Assembly (NCBI GenBank): GCA_947650285.1
Contig: CANTFL010001446.1
Location: 248,001-312,000 of the forward strand
Reading direction: 5' to 3'
Length of the DNA stretch: 64,000 nt
Source of the DNA: Hyaloperonospora brassicae
Taxonomy: Eukaryota > Oomycota > Peronosporomycetes > Peronosporales > Peronosporaceae
Position 1 is the first letter of the stretch; every line of letters starts with the position of its first letter. A model generated the notes under the pieces. The model searched no databases, was not told the origin of the DNA, and saw only the letters and a list, made by a program, of their open reading frames with translations. Below are positions 11,131 through 21,272 of the stretch, one piece after another. Position numbers and translations under genes: made by a program.

Positions 11131-11957
11131 ATCATACATGAGCTGTCGGCTTGTGGTTGTGGGTAACATTGACTAGATTCACGGTGTATTTGCTGTATGT
11201 TGACTCGCGCCGAATTCGGGCCTTCCAGTTACATCCGGTGAGTTGGGAGGTTACCTTGTGCTCTTGGGCTTCAGCAGCGTTTCTGCTCTTTTCATACTTG
11301 CCTCCGCGTGCACACAGGAAGTCTTGGTTGAAACCACCGGTATTCTTGAGAGCATACTTGTTCTTGCCTTAGACTGCAAACCCGTGAGATGCTGACCATT
11401 TCTCTAAAGCCATTCGAGTTCTCTCGAACGTATCAAACTCTTGTCCTTCGAAATGGGTTCGACATACATCAAAGTAAGAGTGGTATTACACTTCGTTGCC
11501 TTTGGGTGGTCAAATTCACAAACACGCTTTCCTCCTCCATCACAAATTTTGTCACAGTGACAACTTTGATCTTCTTCATGCGTTTCTGTATCATGGTTGC
11601 AGCCTACATGGTTATACTCGAGAGTGGACACTTAAGTCTCTTGGTAGATTTCACTAGTAGTGACGGGGGTACTTCCTTCAAAAGCACGATCAAGGGCAGC
11701 GTAAAGATAGTCAGTAACGTTTGTCGACATTTTGGAGTAGTGGATGAATGAAAATGGATGTAGTGTATTGAGCTTTACAGTTATCTCAGATACAACTTAG
11801 TGTGAAGGTTAATGGATAAGGAACCAGAACTTAACAAGAACGCTGAATGAACTCTGCTACTCCAACCCCCTTTACTAAAGCATGACAAGATGCATGTTTC
11901 CTTCTAAAAAACAAATTAATTGTCCAATGAGTAATTAAGTTGTGTCCGGGGGAAATA
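11124..11957 (-). mobile_element. Truncated 5' part of the MULE (right arm)
   Basis: It contains the 5' inverted repeat at 11943-11957, the ATG at 11730 and the FAR1-like zinc region, and stops at 11124, where it abuts the 3' end of the complete element. It lacks the solo LTR and so preserves the uninterrupted TRMALEKWSASHGFAV reading. Confidence 0.8.
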
Positions 11958-12252
11958 GGTTTCATTACACTGTTATCCATCAAAAAGCCTTGCTACCGTA
12001 CTTCGTTTGTCAAACGTAGAGAGGTAAATCAGGAGTGATACTCAGAAAGTAGCCCAAAGGAAAAAGTGAGAGAAAAAAAGAGTGAGTAGCTATAGAAAAA
12101 GAGGAAGGGCAACCAAGGAAGAGGCGAAGAGAAGCACGACAGCCAAAAGAGCGGGAACGGCGAATGGAAGTGAAGAGTGCCCGGGGTTATGTGAAGACAA
12201 CCCGGAAAGGCAGACTATTCTACAGTGCCGCTGCACCGCGCACAGAAGTCAT

Positions 12253-12323
12253 GTCTGTTCGGTTTAGTGTTCAGGCGCCACGAGTTTGCGGAGGTGGCGC
12301 GGGTTCAAACCCCGCCCACACCA
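12253..12323 (+). ncRNA. tRNA-like / SINE-type sequence with a pol III B box (right copy)
   Basis: Right-arm counterpart of 7090-7160, with the same T-arm, B-box-like GGTTCAAACCC and 7-bp hairpin. The acceptor stem is not restored in this copy either. Confidence 0.35.
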
Positions 12324-12755
12324 AGAGCTTGACCATAGGAACTGCTTGCGGTAAACACCTCCGGTTGCTGTTGTGTGGGAGTAGTTTCTTGACCCTTGTA
12401 CGAAAAAGGACGTCCGTAACCCAAGTCCGCTTGGGGATTTGAGTTTTGTCCGGACAAACGTTTGACGCGTTCGAAGTACAGAATGGTAAATTTGAAGTAC
12501 GGATTGGACACGCCCTTAGACACGCCCCATTAATGCCCGGTGTATCTAGCCTCTCCCTTACCATGCGAATCTGGTTTCTGAAAACGACCTGCAAATGCAG
12601 GATAACAGTCCGGTCCCTATTGCGCTTGTGTCAACGACTCGATCGGATCTACGCAAAGTGTACCCAAAACAACGAGACACTCATGATCAAACCGTCCACA
12701 CCGACGCACTTCTCCTTGCGGTCGCTCCTCTCTTCGCCGCCAACGACACTGCAGT

Positions 12756-13778
12756 ATGGCCGCCCCGTCCGTGGCCACGAACATGGACGCAGTGCTGACC
12801 GTTGCGACTGCAGCTGCGCGCGCTGCCGGTGACCACATGAAGGCGCAGCTGCGCACGTCGCGCGTGGAGAAGACCAAGTCGGGCAAAGACGACCTGGTCA
12901 CGGTCGTGGACAAGCAGTGCCAGGACATGGTCTTTGCGCGGATCCAGGCGTCGTTCCCGAGCCACGAGTGCCTGGGCGAGGAGGACGTGGCGCCGGGGAG
13001 CGCGGCCGCGGCCCAGGCCCTCGAGGCCCTCGTGAGCAAAGAGTGGCTCTGGATCGTGGACCCGATCGACGGCACGACGAACTTTGTGCACCACCGACCA
13101 GCGAGCGTCGTGTCGGTCGCGTGTGCCCACTACGGCGACGTGACAGTGGGCGTCGTCTACGACCCGTACCGCGACGAGCTCTTCACGGCGCAAAAGGGCC
13201 GCGGCGCGTTACTGAACGGCCGCCCGATGCACGCGAGCCACGAGACGTCGTTCGCTCATGCGTTGGTGGGCTTTGGCATCGGCACGAAGGACAGCGTGCG
13301 GCTGCCCATGCTCGAGTGTGCGCGCGAGTTCTCTGCGCAATGCCGGGGCTTGCGGCTGCAGGGCGCAGCAGCCATCGAACTCGCGTGGACCGCTGCTGGC
13401 CGCCAATCGGTGCGTTAGACGTACATATGCTGCAACGCGTCGCAGCGCCAGTGTCGCATATGTGTCTATGAGTGACGTCACGTGACGTGACGTGGCGCTT
13501 TGTCGATGGCTTTTGTCTATCCATGTCATTCTGACCCGTGTGTGTGTGTCCTGTGTGCTGGTGCTCCGCAGGCCTTTTACGAGCTCGACCTGAACTCGTG
13601 GGACGTTGCAGCCGGCGCGTTGCTGGTAACTGAGGCCGGGGGACGCGTGACCAACAGCGACGGCACATCCTTCTCGCTCGCTACGCGCAACGTCGTGGCG
13701 TCGAACGGCAAAGGCGACGTCCACTCGCGCATGATTGAGCTCATCGACAAGGCCGACGCCGTGCAAGTGCGCGCCTAA
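12756..13778 (+). CDS. Inositol monophosphatase family protein (right copy)
   Basis: Exons 12756-13409 and 13572-13778 give 286 residues, the same as the left copy except for one noticed change (Ala for Val in the MHASHETS segment). All catalytic acidic motifs (GEEDV, DPIDGTTNF, WDVAAG) are present, and the GTGCGT donor and CGCAG acceptor are intact. The gene heads a same-strand pair with the EXS gene, whose start is 470 bp downstream. The intron keeps the palindromic ACGTCACGTGACGT patch. Confidence 0.93.
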
Positions 13779-14248
13779 GGAAGTTGCCAACGAGGGTCAA
13801 TCGTCACCTCTCTGCGTCTAGAAGAAGTCTCTCTCTCTCACACTCTCTCGGTCGAATGCCACGTTGAGCACCTGACGTCGGATCCGACCGCAACCAGTCC
13901 GTCGGCCGCTTTGGTTTTCGACTTCAGGGATACCACTGCTCGCACCCAAACACACACCTGCACACCCACAAACGCACACACTGTCGTCCGTCCGTCCGTC
14001 CGTCCGTCAGCAGACCGACCGACCGGCCGGCCCATCGATCGTCTTGATCGGCACCGCAAACAATCGGTCCGTCCGTCCGTCTGTCCGTCCGTCTGTCGGT
14101 CCTGTCTGTCTGTCTGTCTGTCAACAAGTGACGCACTCGCCCTCTCATAGCTCAGTCCAATCCGTTCGGACCTCCGCGTCCGTCGCCCTCGTCCCCTCGT
14201 CCGCGTGCTGCCCCACTCTCGATATCCCCTGCAGCAGCAGCCGCCGTC

Positions 14249-15898
14249 ATGTCGCTCGACCCAACGCACGAGCCGCTCGCGACGGCGGCCCCGTACCCAA
14301 TCACCACGTGGTTCTTCCTGTGCGGCCCCCTGGCCGCCACCGTCTTCCTGCTGGGACTGGCCGCGAACCTGCACGTCTTCCAGCGCCAGCGCTTGGCCTT
14401 CGACCGGGTCCTCGACATGCGGCCGGACGAGGTGCCCCAAGCGCGCGGCATCTGCCAGACGGCGCTCTTCCTGCTCCTCACGCAGCTCGTGCTCTTCAAC
14501 GCGTACGCCGCCCAACGCGGCCGCGCGTTCGGACACGACGAGACGCACACGGAGCTGCTGCTGTTGGGTTACGTGGCCGTCGCAGCCGCTCTGCTCGTGT
14601 GTCCGCTGGACGTGCTGCACTACAAGTTCCGGCGCTACGTCGTGCGGAAGCTCACGCGCTGTCTGTGGCCCTTTCAGCGCTGGTCGCTGCAGCTGCCGGC
14701 GCACGCGACGCCGTTCAGTGAGGTCTTTCTCGCGGACGGCCTCACATCGCTGTCCAAGTGCAGTCAGGACCTGGCGGTCGCGCTCCTGCTGCTCGTGCGG
14801 TCGCTCACTGTGGAGCCAAAAGAGCTGCACGCGTCGTACCTTTCCAAGCTGAAGGAGTCGCCGCTGCCGTATTTCGCAGCCAGTGCGCCGTACATGTGAG
14901 TAAGGAGAAGGAGAAGGAGATGGAGGAGGAGATGGGGATGGCGAGATGGAGGAGGAGGAGATGGCGAGATGGCAGCTGGTCGTTGTGCTCATATACAGTG
15001 CTTTGTATGCGTTTTTTGCTGCAGCCTCCGCGCGACGCAGTGTCTGATCTCGTTCCAGCGCACAACCAGCGCGAACGACCGCTTCCTACACCTGCTCAAC
15101 ACGATGAAGTACTGCTCCAGTTTGCTGGTGATCTCCGTGGGCGCTCAGCCGATGCTCAGGGGGCTCGCGCGGCCCGAACACAGCAGTTTCTTTCTGCTCT
15201 GTGCCGTGTTCAACTCGCTCTACTCGTTCCTATGGGACGTCATCATGGACTGGGGCCTGGGCCAGCCGCACCTGCCCCGACGAGTGGTCTTCTTGCGGCA
15301 CCAGCTGACATACCGCCCACGTCAGGTGTACTACCTGATCATCCTCGTGGACTTTGCGCTCCGCATTATGTGGGTGACCAAATGGTGGGACTGGATGCAC
15401 ATTGGCGTGCACTTTAAACTCGTCTCGCAGGTCGCGGAGGTCGTGCGGCGTATCATGTGGAACTTTGTGCGTGTGGAGTGGGAGTGCATGAAGCTCGACA
15501 TCCTGAGCAGCAAGAAGACGGAGACCTCCGCAGACACTCTGAAGCTCGAGAGGAGCATTGAAAAGAGGCCAATGATGATGGGGCACGATGAAGTCGATGC
15601 GTCGGAAGTGCTGAAGTCCAGAACCACATCGCTCGGGCGTCCCGATCCCTTCTCGAGTGAGCACAGCGGCAATGAAACCAGCAGTACGTCAAGTCAGAGC
15701 CCTAGCGACGGTAGCAATCTGCTCTTCCACATGACGAGACACGCTCGTGCTGTCGACGGTAGTAGTCATCGAAACGACAGGACACAACAGGATCGAGAGA
15801 CTGCATCGGCGGCCATCACTGTCGCTAGCTATTCCGGAAAGCTACAGGCGATGCTGGTGGGCGGGCGAAAGTTCGCTGCGTCGACTTCTGTTCGATGA
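14249..15898 (+). CDS. EXS-domain (ERD1/SYG1/XPR1-like) membrane protein (right copy)
   Basis: Exons 14249-14895 and 15025-15898 give 506 residues. The splice creates an Ile codon and joins SAPY to LRATQC, restoring the EXS opening pattern seen in XPR1/SYG1/ERD1 proteins. The membrane segments and EXS signatures are as in the left copy, and the translated product shows no difference from it. The C-terminal ~120 residues are polar, Ser-rich and probably cytoplasmic. The start ATG follows a GC-rich leader with a tetranucleotide microsatellite. Confidence 0.85.
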
Positions 15899-16068
15899 TA
15901 AGCATCTCAGACCCGACAAAGCGACTCTGGTGTCGCGGAGACCAACGGACAAACGAACGGCAGTCTTTGAAGTACGCAACGAGCTATACGCTGACTCGGC
16001 AGGTATGATGGCGCAGCTGCGTCACGATCTGCTCGACATCGTGGAACGGGCTCTGTCTGCGTTCAGCT

Positions 16069-16791
16069 TCAGTGCACGTCCGCGCTTTCCACACACCGTT
16101 TGAGCGGCGTGAGTGCCGAGCGCAGTTCGCTCGCCAGAGCGTGGAGCGCTCCGATCTGCGGCGAGTTGGGCGCCACGAGCGTGATCACCAGCGGCGCATG
16201 GTTGACGTGGATCAGCACGACGTCGTCGAAGAAGGCCGTGACGCTCTGCACAGCCCCAAACTTGAGCTTTCCGACCTGATTCAGCATCCGTCAGGCTGCA
16301 TATCCCTCGTGTCCAGTGCAGTAGCTGCATCGAATGGGGCTCACCTGCTCGGCCGCCCCAGCAAAGACCGTGGGCAGCACTGTCTCCGTGTACTCGTACG
16401 ACAGCTCCGACGTGTCGTCCGCCGCCACTGCACCAGTAGCACATTCATTGCGACGGGTTAGAGACGGACACAACAAGTTGCAGCTGTCGTGCGTGTGACG
16501 TGGCCGACCTTTGAGGAGCGGGACACCTTCCGAAGTGCACACGAGAATGGCCTCCAGCGCGTCGTATCTGCCGCGTACGAGTCGGTCAGTCAGTCAGTCA
16601 GTCAGTCAGTCGGTGCAGACAGAGGGCGAACAGTGGGGCAAAGCGGGACGACGGGACCTGTTCAATACGTCGCTGAGCTTCTCGTGCAGAACGGGACTCT
16701 ACGGCCACGCGAAGATGGTGTCAGTCGCTTAGGGGGTACACGATCGAGCGAGTTGGGTCAGGCGACGTACCATCTCGGCCGCGGTTTCCAT
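16069..16791 (-). CDS. LAMTOR3/MP1-like Ragulator subunit (right copy)
   Basis: Exons on the minus strand are 16791-16771, 16698-16658, 16567-16509, 16427-16345 and 16275-16069, giving 136 residues. Comparing exon 5 with the left copy I find three changes (Val GTT/GTC, Ile ATT/ATC, Leu TTG/CTG), all silent. The splice sites are kept. The gene is convergent with the right EXS gene. Function as for the left copy: a roadblock-fold partner in the lysosomal Ragulator scaffold, inferred from family resemblance. Confidence 0.8.
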
Positions 16792-16935
16792 GGTCGCTCG
16801 AGAGGCAAATTCGGTGTGAAAAGGCTGTAGAGCAGTGGAGTGTGAATTGCGTGCATTTATCACTATTTCGCTGTGGAATTTTGTGCGAGGGTACACTCAC
16901 GTTACCGTCCACCGCTAATCATCGGCGAACAGAGC

Positions 16936-17896
16936 GACTTGAACAATAACGTGACGCCCAGCAACGGTCTCAACTCGAACGCGCTAAATTAGGACTGAGG
17001 GACGCAGCTCTTGCTAAGGCGACTAACATGTCGGTGACGAAAACAGCGACCTTTGTAATGGTCGTAGACATACCTTCATCGTATGACTCATTGGTCTTGT
17101 GCCGAAAGCAAATTGCGTACTGAGTATCGTTACACTTGGTAAAACGACCTGTGGGGTAAGATGTCATCGAACCCACTGGCAAGTTCTTCCGACTTTAGAA
17201 GAGAGTGCGTAGGGCAAGTGCAATCAGTAAGTCAAGGACGTTTGTAAGCGCAGTCGGGATATGTAGCTTTCCACAGAGAAGCCGATATTTTACATTGAAG
17301 ATGCTACGCGCATAAAGCGCACTATTTGAGATCGTAAGAAGCATTATCGCTTAGCTCAGCTGTATCTCGAGCCAAATCGATTGTGTGCAATGTCGAGAGA
17401 ACTTATCGGTCGTTTAGCAAAGTGGAGCTGTTTGGAAGAAGAGTGTAGATAACAGGGGTGCGGCAGATTCGTTGCACAGGTACGACATGGACGAGTTTTA
17501 CATCATAGCAAGCCAATGTCGTTCTACGAAAGCGCCTTCTTGCGTAGCTTGTATTAACAAATGGAGTCGGTGAAGGCGTTAGCGTATTCTGCTACTTTTG
17601 CCGTCATCATGATACCTTGCCCCCTTTCGCGGAGCCTTTACGAGCGTTGGTCTGTCAGTCTTGCTTGAATCGAAAAAACACGTGGTATACTTTAATTACT
17701 CACTAGATTCGACACTTACTCATAAGTCCTGACAGACAGTTCGACGCACCCACTCGTCTAAGCAGATAAATCGGTATACTTTCTCGTCTTCTCACGCGGT
17801 AGCAACGCGTTTAAATGTCCTTCGGCTACGCAACATAGATGGAGGCAAACACCTCGCACACGAGGATCACATTCCTAGCCCCGCAAAACACCAAGC
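16936..17896. other. No gene recognised
   Basis: Unique-looking sequence between the inverted duplication and the effector gene. Only short frames are present. It forms the 3' flank of the effector gene. Confidence 0.5.
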
Positions 17897-18865
17897 CTAG
17901 GTGGCCACCATTTGATATCGCTCCGATATATCCAAGCTGCGCGCTCTAAGATCGTCTGACGTTTCGTGATGCCTCAGCATTACGGCCACTTCGTCGGGTG
18001 ACAGGCCCCTCTCCGCCCAATTATTCATCAACGTCTTCAGCGATCTATATGGAAGGCCAGTGTCATCAGGAGTTGCGAAGTTCCGCCTGAAGATTAGTGA
18101 CGATCGCGCGTCGCCAAAGTTCTCCAGCATCGTCTCAACTAGCGAGCCGACCGTTTTGCCTTCCCGCTTGTTGAAGTACTTGATATAGGAGTCAAGCACC
18201 ATCAGTTGCTCGTACTCAATGGGAACGGGGTACTTGCCACGTCGTTGTAGCAGGAGAAGCACGTTGTCGAAAGATTTTTCCTCCTTGTACCATTTCTCCA
18301 TTAGGTGTGCGAGCAAGTCCTCGGCAGCAGTGCCGTAGGTAGGGCGCTTGAACCTGATGAATCTCGCTGCCATGTAGGCCACGAGGCTGTCATCGTAGTC
18401 CTGTAAGTCCGATATTGGTGATTTGCCGCGAGAGGGAATGCTCCATAGGGTTTCCAGCTTCTCATTCAAGTCCATTATCTGCTTCCAATCAGCTTGCTTC
18501 TCGATCGGCTCAAGGGCTTTCGCCTCATCCCTCTTGGCTTCTCTGACTTTATTGTGCCACAGGTTGCTATCTCTTTCCAAAGACGCCATAAGCAGTGGCC
18601 TTGAGTTCGTTGAGTGGAAGTGGCTGATAATCCGCTTCAGGTCAGCAACCAGGGAATCAATGAACGAAAGACAACCCATCCTGTCTTCATCGCCCTGGGT
18701 TCCTCGGGCTCTAATCATCGCTTGGACGGGGACGGTCTCGTGGCTATTGTCGTCTGAAGTCGGAGAGATCATGGCTGGAGCAGCGGAATTGGACACTGTT
18801 GAGGAACTCTTGCTGCACGTCACTGTTGCTACGATGGCCACGAGCACAGTGAAGTCGATCCGCAT
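17897..18865 (-). CDS. Secreted RxLR-like effector candidate with WY-type C-terminus
   Basis: The start at 18865 gives 322 residues; an upstream in-frame ATG at 18964 would bury the signal peptide. Residues 1-20 (MRIDFTVLVAIVATVTCSKS) are a good secretion signal. At 52-55 the sequence reads RARG where an RxLR motif is expected, followed at 58-62 by GDEDR, a dEER-like motif. The spacing from the signal peptide is typical of oomycete RxLR-dEER leaders, so I read this as a degenerate RxLR. The C-terminal half is helical with W-motif-like segments, LMEKWYKEEKSFDNVLLLL and NNWAERGLSPDEVAVML, as in WY-domain effectors translocated into plant cells. There is no intron. The gene stands alone in repeat-rich, gene-poor DNA, the usual setting for such effectors. 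The host target cannot be inferred. Confidence 0.75.
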   Translation of the reverse strand: MRIDFTVLVAIVATVTCSKSSSTVSNSAAPAMISPTSDDNSHETVPVQAMIRARGTQGDEDRMGCLSFIDSLVADLKRIISHFHSTNSRPLLMASLERDSNLWHNKVREAKRDEAKALEPIEKQADWKQIMDLNEKLETLWSIPSRGKSPISDLQDYDDSLVAYMAARFIRFKRPTYGTAAEDLLAHLMEKWYKEEKSFDNVLLLLQRRGKYPVPIEYEQLMVLDSYIKYFNKREGKTVGSLVETMLENFGDARSSLIFRRNFATPDDTGLPYRSLKTLMNNWAERGLSPDEVAVMLRHHETSDDLRARSLDISERYQMVAT

Positions 18866-19981
18866 CGTGGGAGTGTTGCTACGTTCTCTTAGAGAGGATG
18901 CAAGTTGCAAAGTGCCCGCTGCTCGAGGCCAACCAAGTTGCAAAGCTGGGCGCCCATGGTGCAATGTGGGAGTTTGTGAATAGAACGCACGGGCTCTATC
19001 GGATGCTCCTCTTCATGTTGCAGTGCATCACAAGTTCAAATCATGTGCGTGTCGATGCACTATCTGCCTGGTGCCGGATCAGCTGTTGTCCAACCTTCAC
19101 TTCGTCGCGGGTGAGTTTTGTGCCACCCAGCACCTGCTCTGGCCGCAGTGCATGACGACCTCACAGGAAGGGCAGGTAGCAAACAGGCTGCACGAGACCT
19201 TTGATCTCGTTTTCGGTAAGTAAAGCTGAACGGATATCAAGGCAGCGTGACCTGCGACAACATTGAGGTAACGCCAACAGACTATTTTCTTTGTTCAAAA
19301 CCAAGCCGCTTAGCGTACATCCATGCAGACGATTCGCACGAGACAAAAATGAACTTCTTCCTGTGCTCCCCATACGTTCTCGCCAAAACGGTTTGCGGAA
19401 CTAGGATACACGAACGCACCAGCCGCTACGATGGTCTAGGAACACCGCCGTGGAAGACGCTAGGCACGATGTTGCGGTCAAGTAATGCCTCAAAGCAAGA
19501 GCTGCCCATCACCACCAAAGAAATGCGAGCGTGTGTAAAATCGGCAAAGGAATCTTCGTCGTTATTTTCGTCCTGCTTCTACACCCGATCGCCCACCGGC
19601 TCTGCGGTGCTGCAATGTGCCAAAGTGGGTCATCACATGGGGCAATCGTCACGGCGAGCAGCTGACTAGCCGTGTGATATGTCTCGTTCCAGTGAACAGC
19701 TGCATTTGAGTCAGTGGCGATCGTCTTAGAGAGAAGCGAATACATCTATCGCCCAGTCGGCCAGGTACAAAGCCCCACAATCTCGTATTTTGTTTTCATG
19801 ACAGCGTTGTGACTGATTAACTCAGGATACACTGCTATCGTGAGGGCCCATTGTGTGACCTGTAGTGCCATCATCATGTCCATGAAGGGTCGCAACAGGA
19901 CGGCAAAATGCTCGGAGCACATGGTCACGGCACGACATAAACGCTTGACGCAACTGACTCTTAGATGGTGAGCAGTCGGTG
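18866..19981. other. No gene recognised
   Basis: Upstream flank of the effector gene and DNA up to the LINE insertion. Several short frames exist on both strands, but none shows a family motif. Confidence 0.5.
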
Positions 19982-19998
19982 CTTCCTACACCTGCATT
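19982..19998 (+). repeat. LINE target-site duplication, left copy
   Basis: CTTCCTACACCTGCATT, identical to 21256-21272. Confidence 0.85.
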
Positions 19999-21255
19999 AT
20001 TCCCAGCCTAAGCTTCGCCGGTGGGCGACAGCAATTTTATTGGCGTCTCCGTTGTGTACGGTTGGATCAGAATTGGGCGTGGCGTCAGCATTATCTCTTC
20101 GGCATCCCCCGCCATTTCGTTATGAATATGACTGGGTCACTGTGAGTCGGGGTTGCGTCGTGGGAGCTCGCCGGAATTCACTTGTGGAGGGAGACGGTAC
20201 GGTGCGGTTACGCCAGGGCTCTAATGGGCTGCATTGGTTGTTTCAAGAAGGCCTACCCGAGCTCCACACGGTGTCGGACGGTGACAGCCAGAGATGGGCT
20301 ACGCACATCAGGCACCATGGCGTGGTCTTTTATGCTCACCCAAGTCACCACCACTTTGCGTGGGGAGTACCCGAAACGGTTACTAATGGAGCTCTCCGTC
20401 AGGCTATTTTGCACCGGGCTTTTTCGCTGCACAAACACCGACTAACTCGACCTTTACTACCCTTATTGGAGCGGCTGGATGCAGTCTATCGAGAGGATTT
20501 GTGGCAACGGGCGGCGGCGCATCAGCAACCATCCCAACTTTGGAAACATGACAACGGACTCTCCGACTATCAAGTTTGGACGGCGTATCGAGTCGCCACC
20601 AAGCAGCTTAATTTTTTCCATGCCGGGCGGGCTACCGACCCCAGCTGCCGGGCCCTGTCTGCGTGTCACGGGGTGCCCGAAACGTCGAGGCACGTTTTTT
20701 GGGATTGTCAGAGGGCGCGGGCGTGTTGGGCTAAGTTCATCAGCCATTGGATTGGCGCTTCTGTGTCGAGTGCAGTAGTAGATAGTCGTCTCAGCAACTG
20801 TGCGAATCGCCAGGCTCCGGCGATTCCGGCGTTTCAGCGGTCTCGGTTGCTCGAGCGATTTCAAGATGATGCCGCAGCGGGCGAAATGGTGTGGCGACGG
20901 ATTTGGTTTTTGATGTGTTCCATTTGCATTACGCATTTATGGAGCGAGCGCAACGATGCAGTGTTTAGAGGCGTGCAGTCTACGACGGCTCAAAGTGTCG
21001 TCCATTTCTGGACTGCGGGCGTCCGTCAATTAACGGCCTTGGCTATGCGTGAGCATAGAGGGGCGTCGACAGTTCTTCAAGGGGCTAGATTACATGCCTC
21101 CCTTGAACTTTTTACTCTTGATGCTAGCGGGGTTTCGCTACCACTAGAGGGGTGCCTTGAACCACCGCCGCGACCGGCGCTGTATTCTCGGCTTAGAAGA
21201 TTTCAGACTTCTAGCGCATAACCATCCTGTGTAATAGATAGTCATTAATCTCTCT
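19999..21255 (+). mobile_element. 5'-truncated LINE (non-LTR retrotransposon) insertion
   Basis: This 1257-bp insertion is bounded by a perfect 17-bp direct repeat. It carries the end of a LINE ORF2, open from the left edge to the stop at 21221, including a zf-RVT-type zinc motif (CHGVPETSRHVFWDCQRARACW) that typically follows the reverse transcriptase. The reverse transcriptase and endonuclease are missing, as expected for abortive target-primed reverse transcription. An ATG at 19965 upstream of the insertion happens to be in frame, producing a 418-codon chimeric ORF that I regard as fortuitous. There is no poly-A; the 3' tail ends ...CATTAATCTCT. Confidence 0.8.
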
Positions 21256-21272
21256 CTTCCTACACCTGCATT
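21256..21272 (+). repeat. LINE target-site duplication, right copy
   Basis: CTTCCTACACCTGCATT, a perfect match to 19982-19998. The flanking bases on both sides differ, so the repeat is exactly 17 bp. Confidence 0.85.

Larger units (their letters stand above)
11124..16935 (-). repeat. Right arm of the large inverted duplication
   Basis: Reverse complement of 2477-8763 without the solo LTR. The inner edge is inside the MULE, just after the VTHNHKPTAHV codons; the outer edge is 16935 in ATCGGCGAACAGAGC. All three genes are complete here too, and the differences I noted in exon 5 of the LAMTOR3-like gene are silent. Confidence 0.95.

Noticed and set aside
13838..14992. 384-codon minus-strand ORF (and its mirror at 4420-5487)
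   Set aside because: It is antisense to EXS exon 1, has no domain, and is made of Arg/Gln/Glu-rich GC-driven codons plus the tetranucleotide repeat. The opposite strand encodes the clear EXS protein.
19965..21221. 418-codon ORF as a host gene
   Set aside because: Only the part from 19999 belongs to the LINE; the first codons are the target site and its flank, so the ATG is fortuitous.
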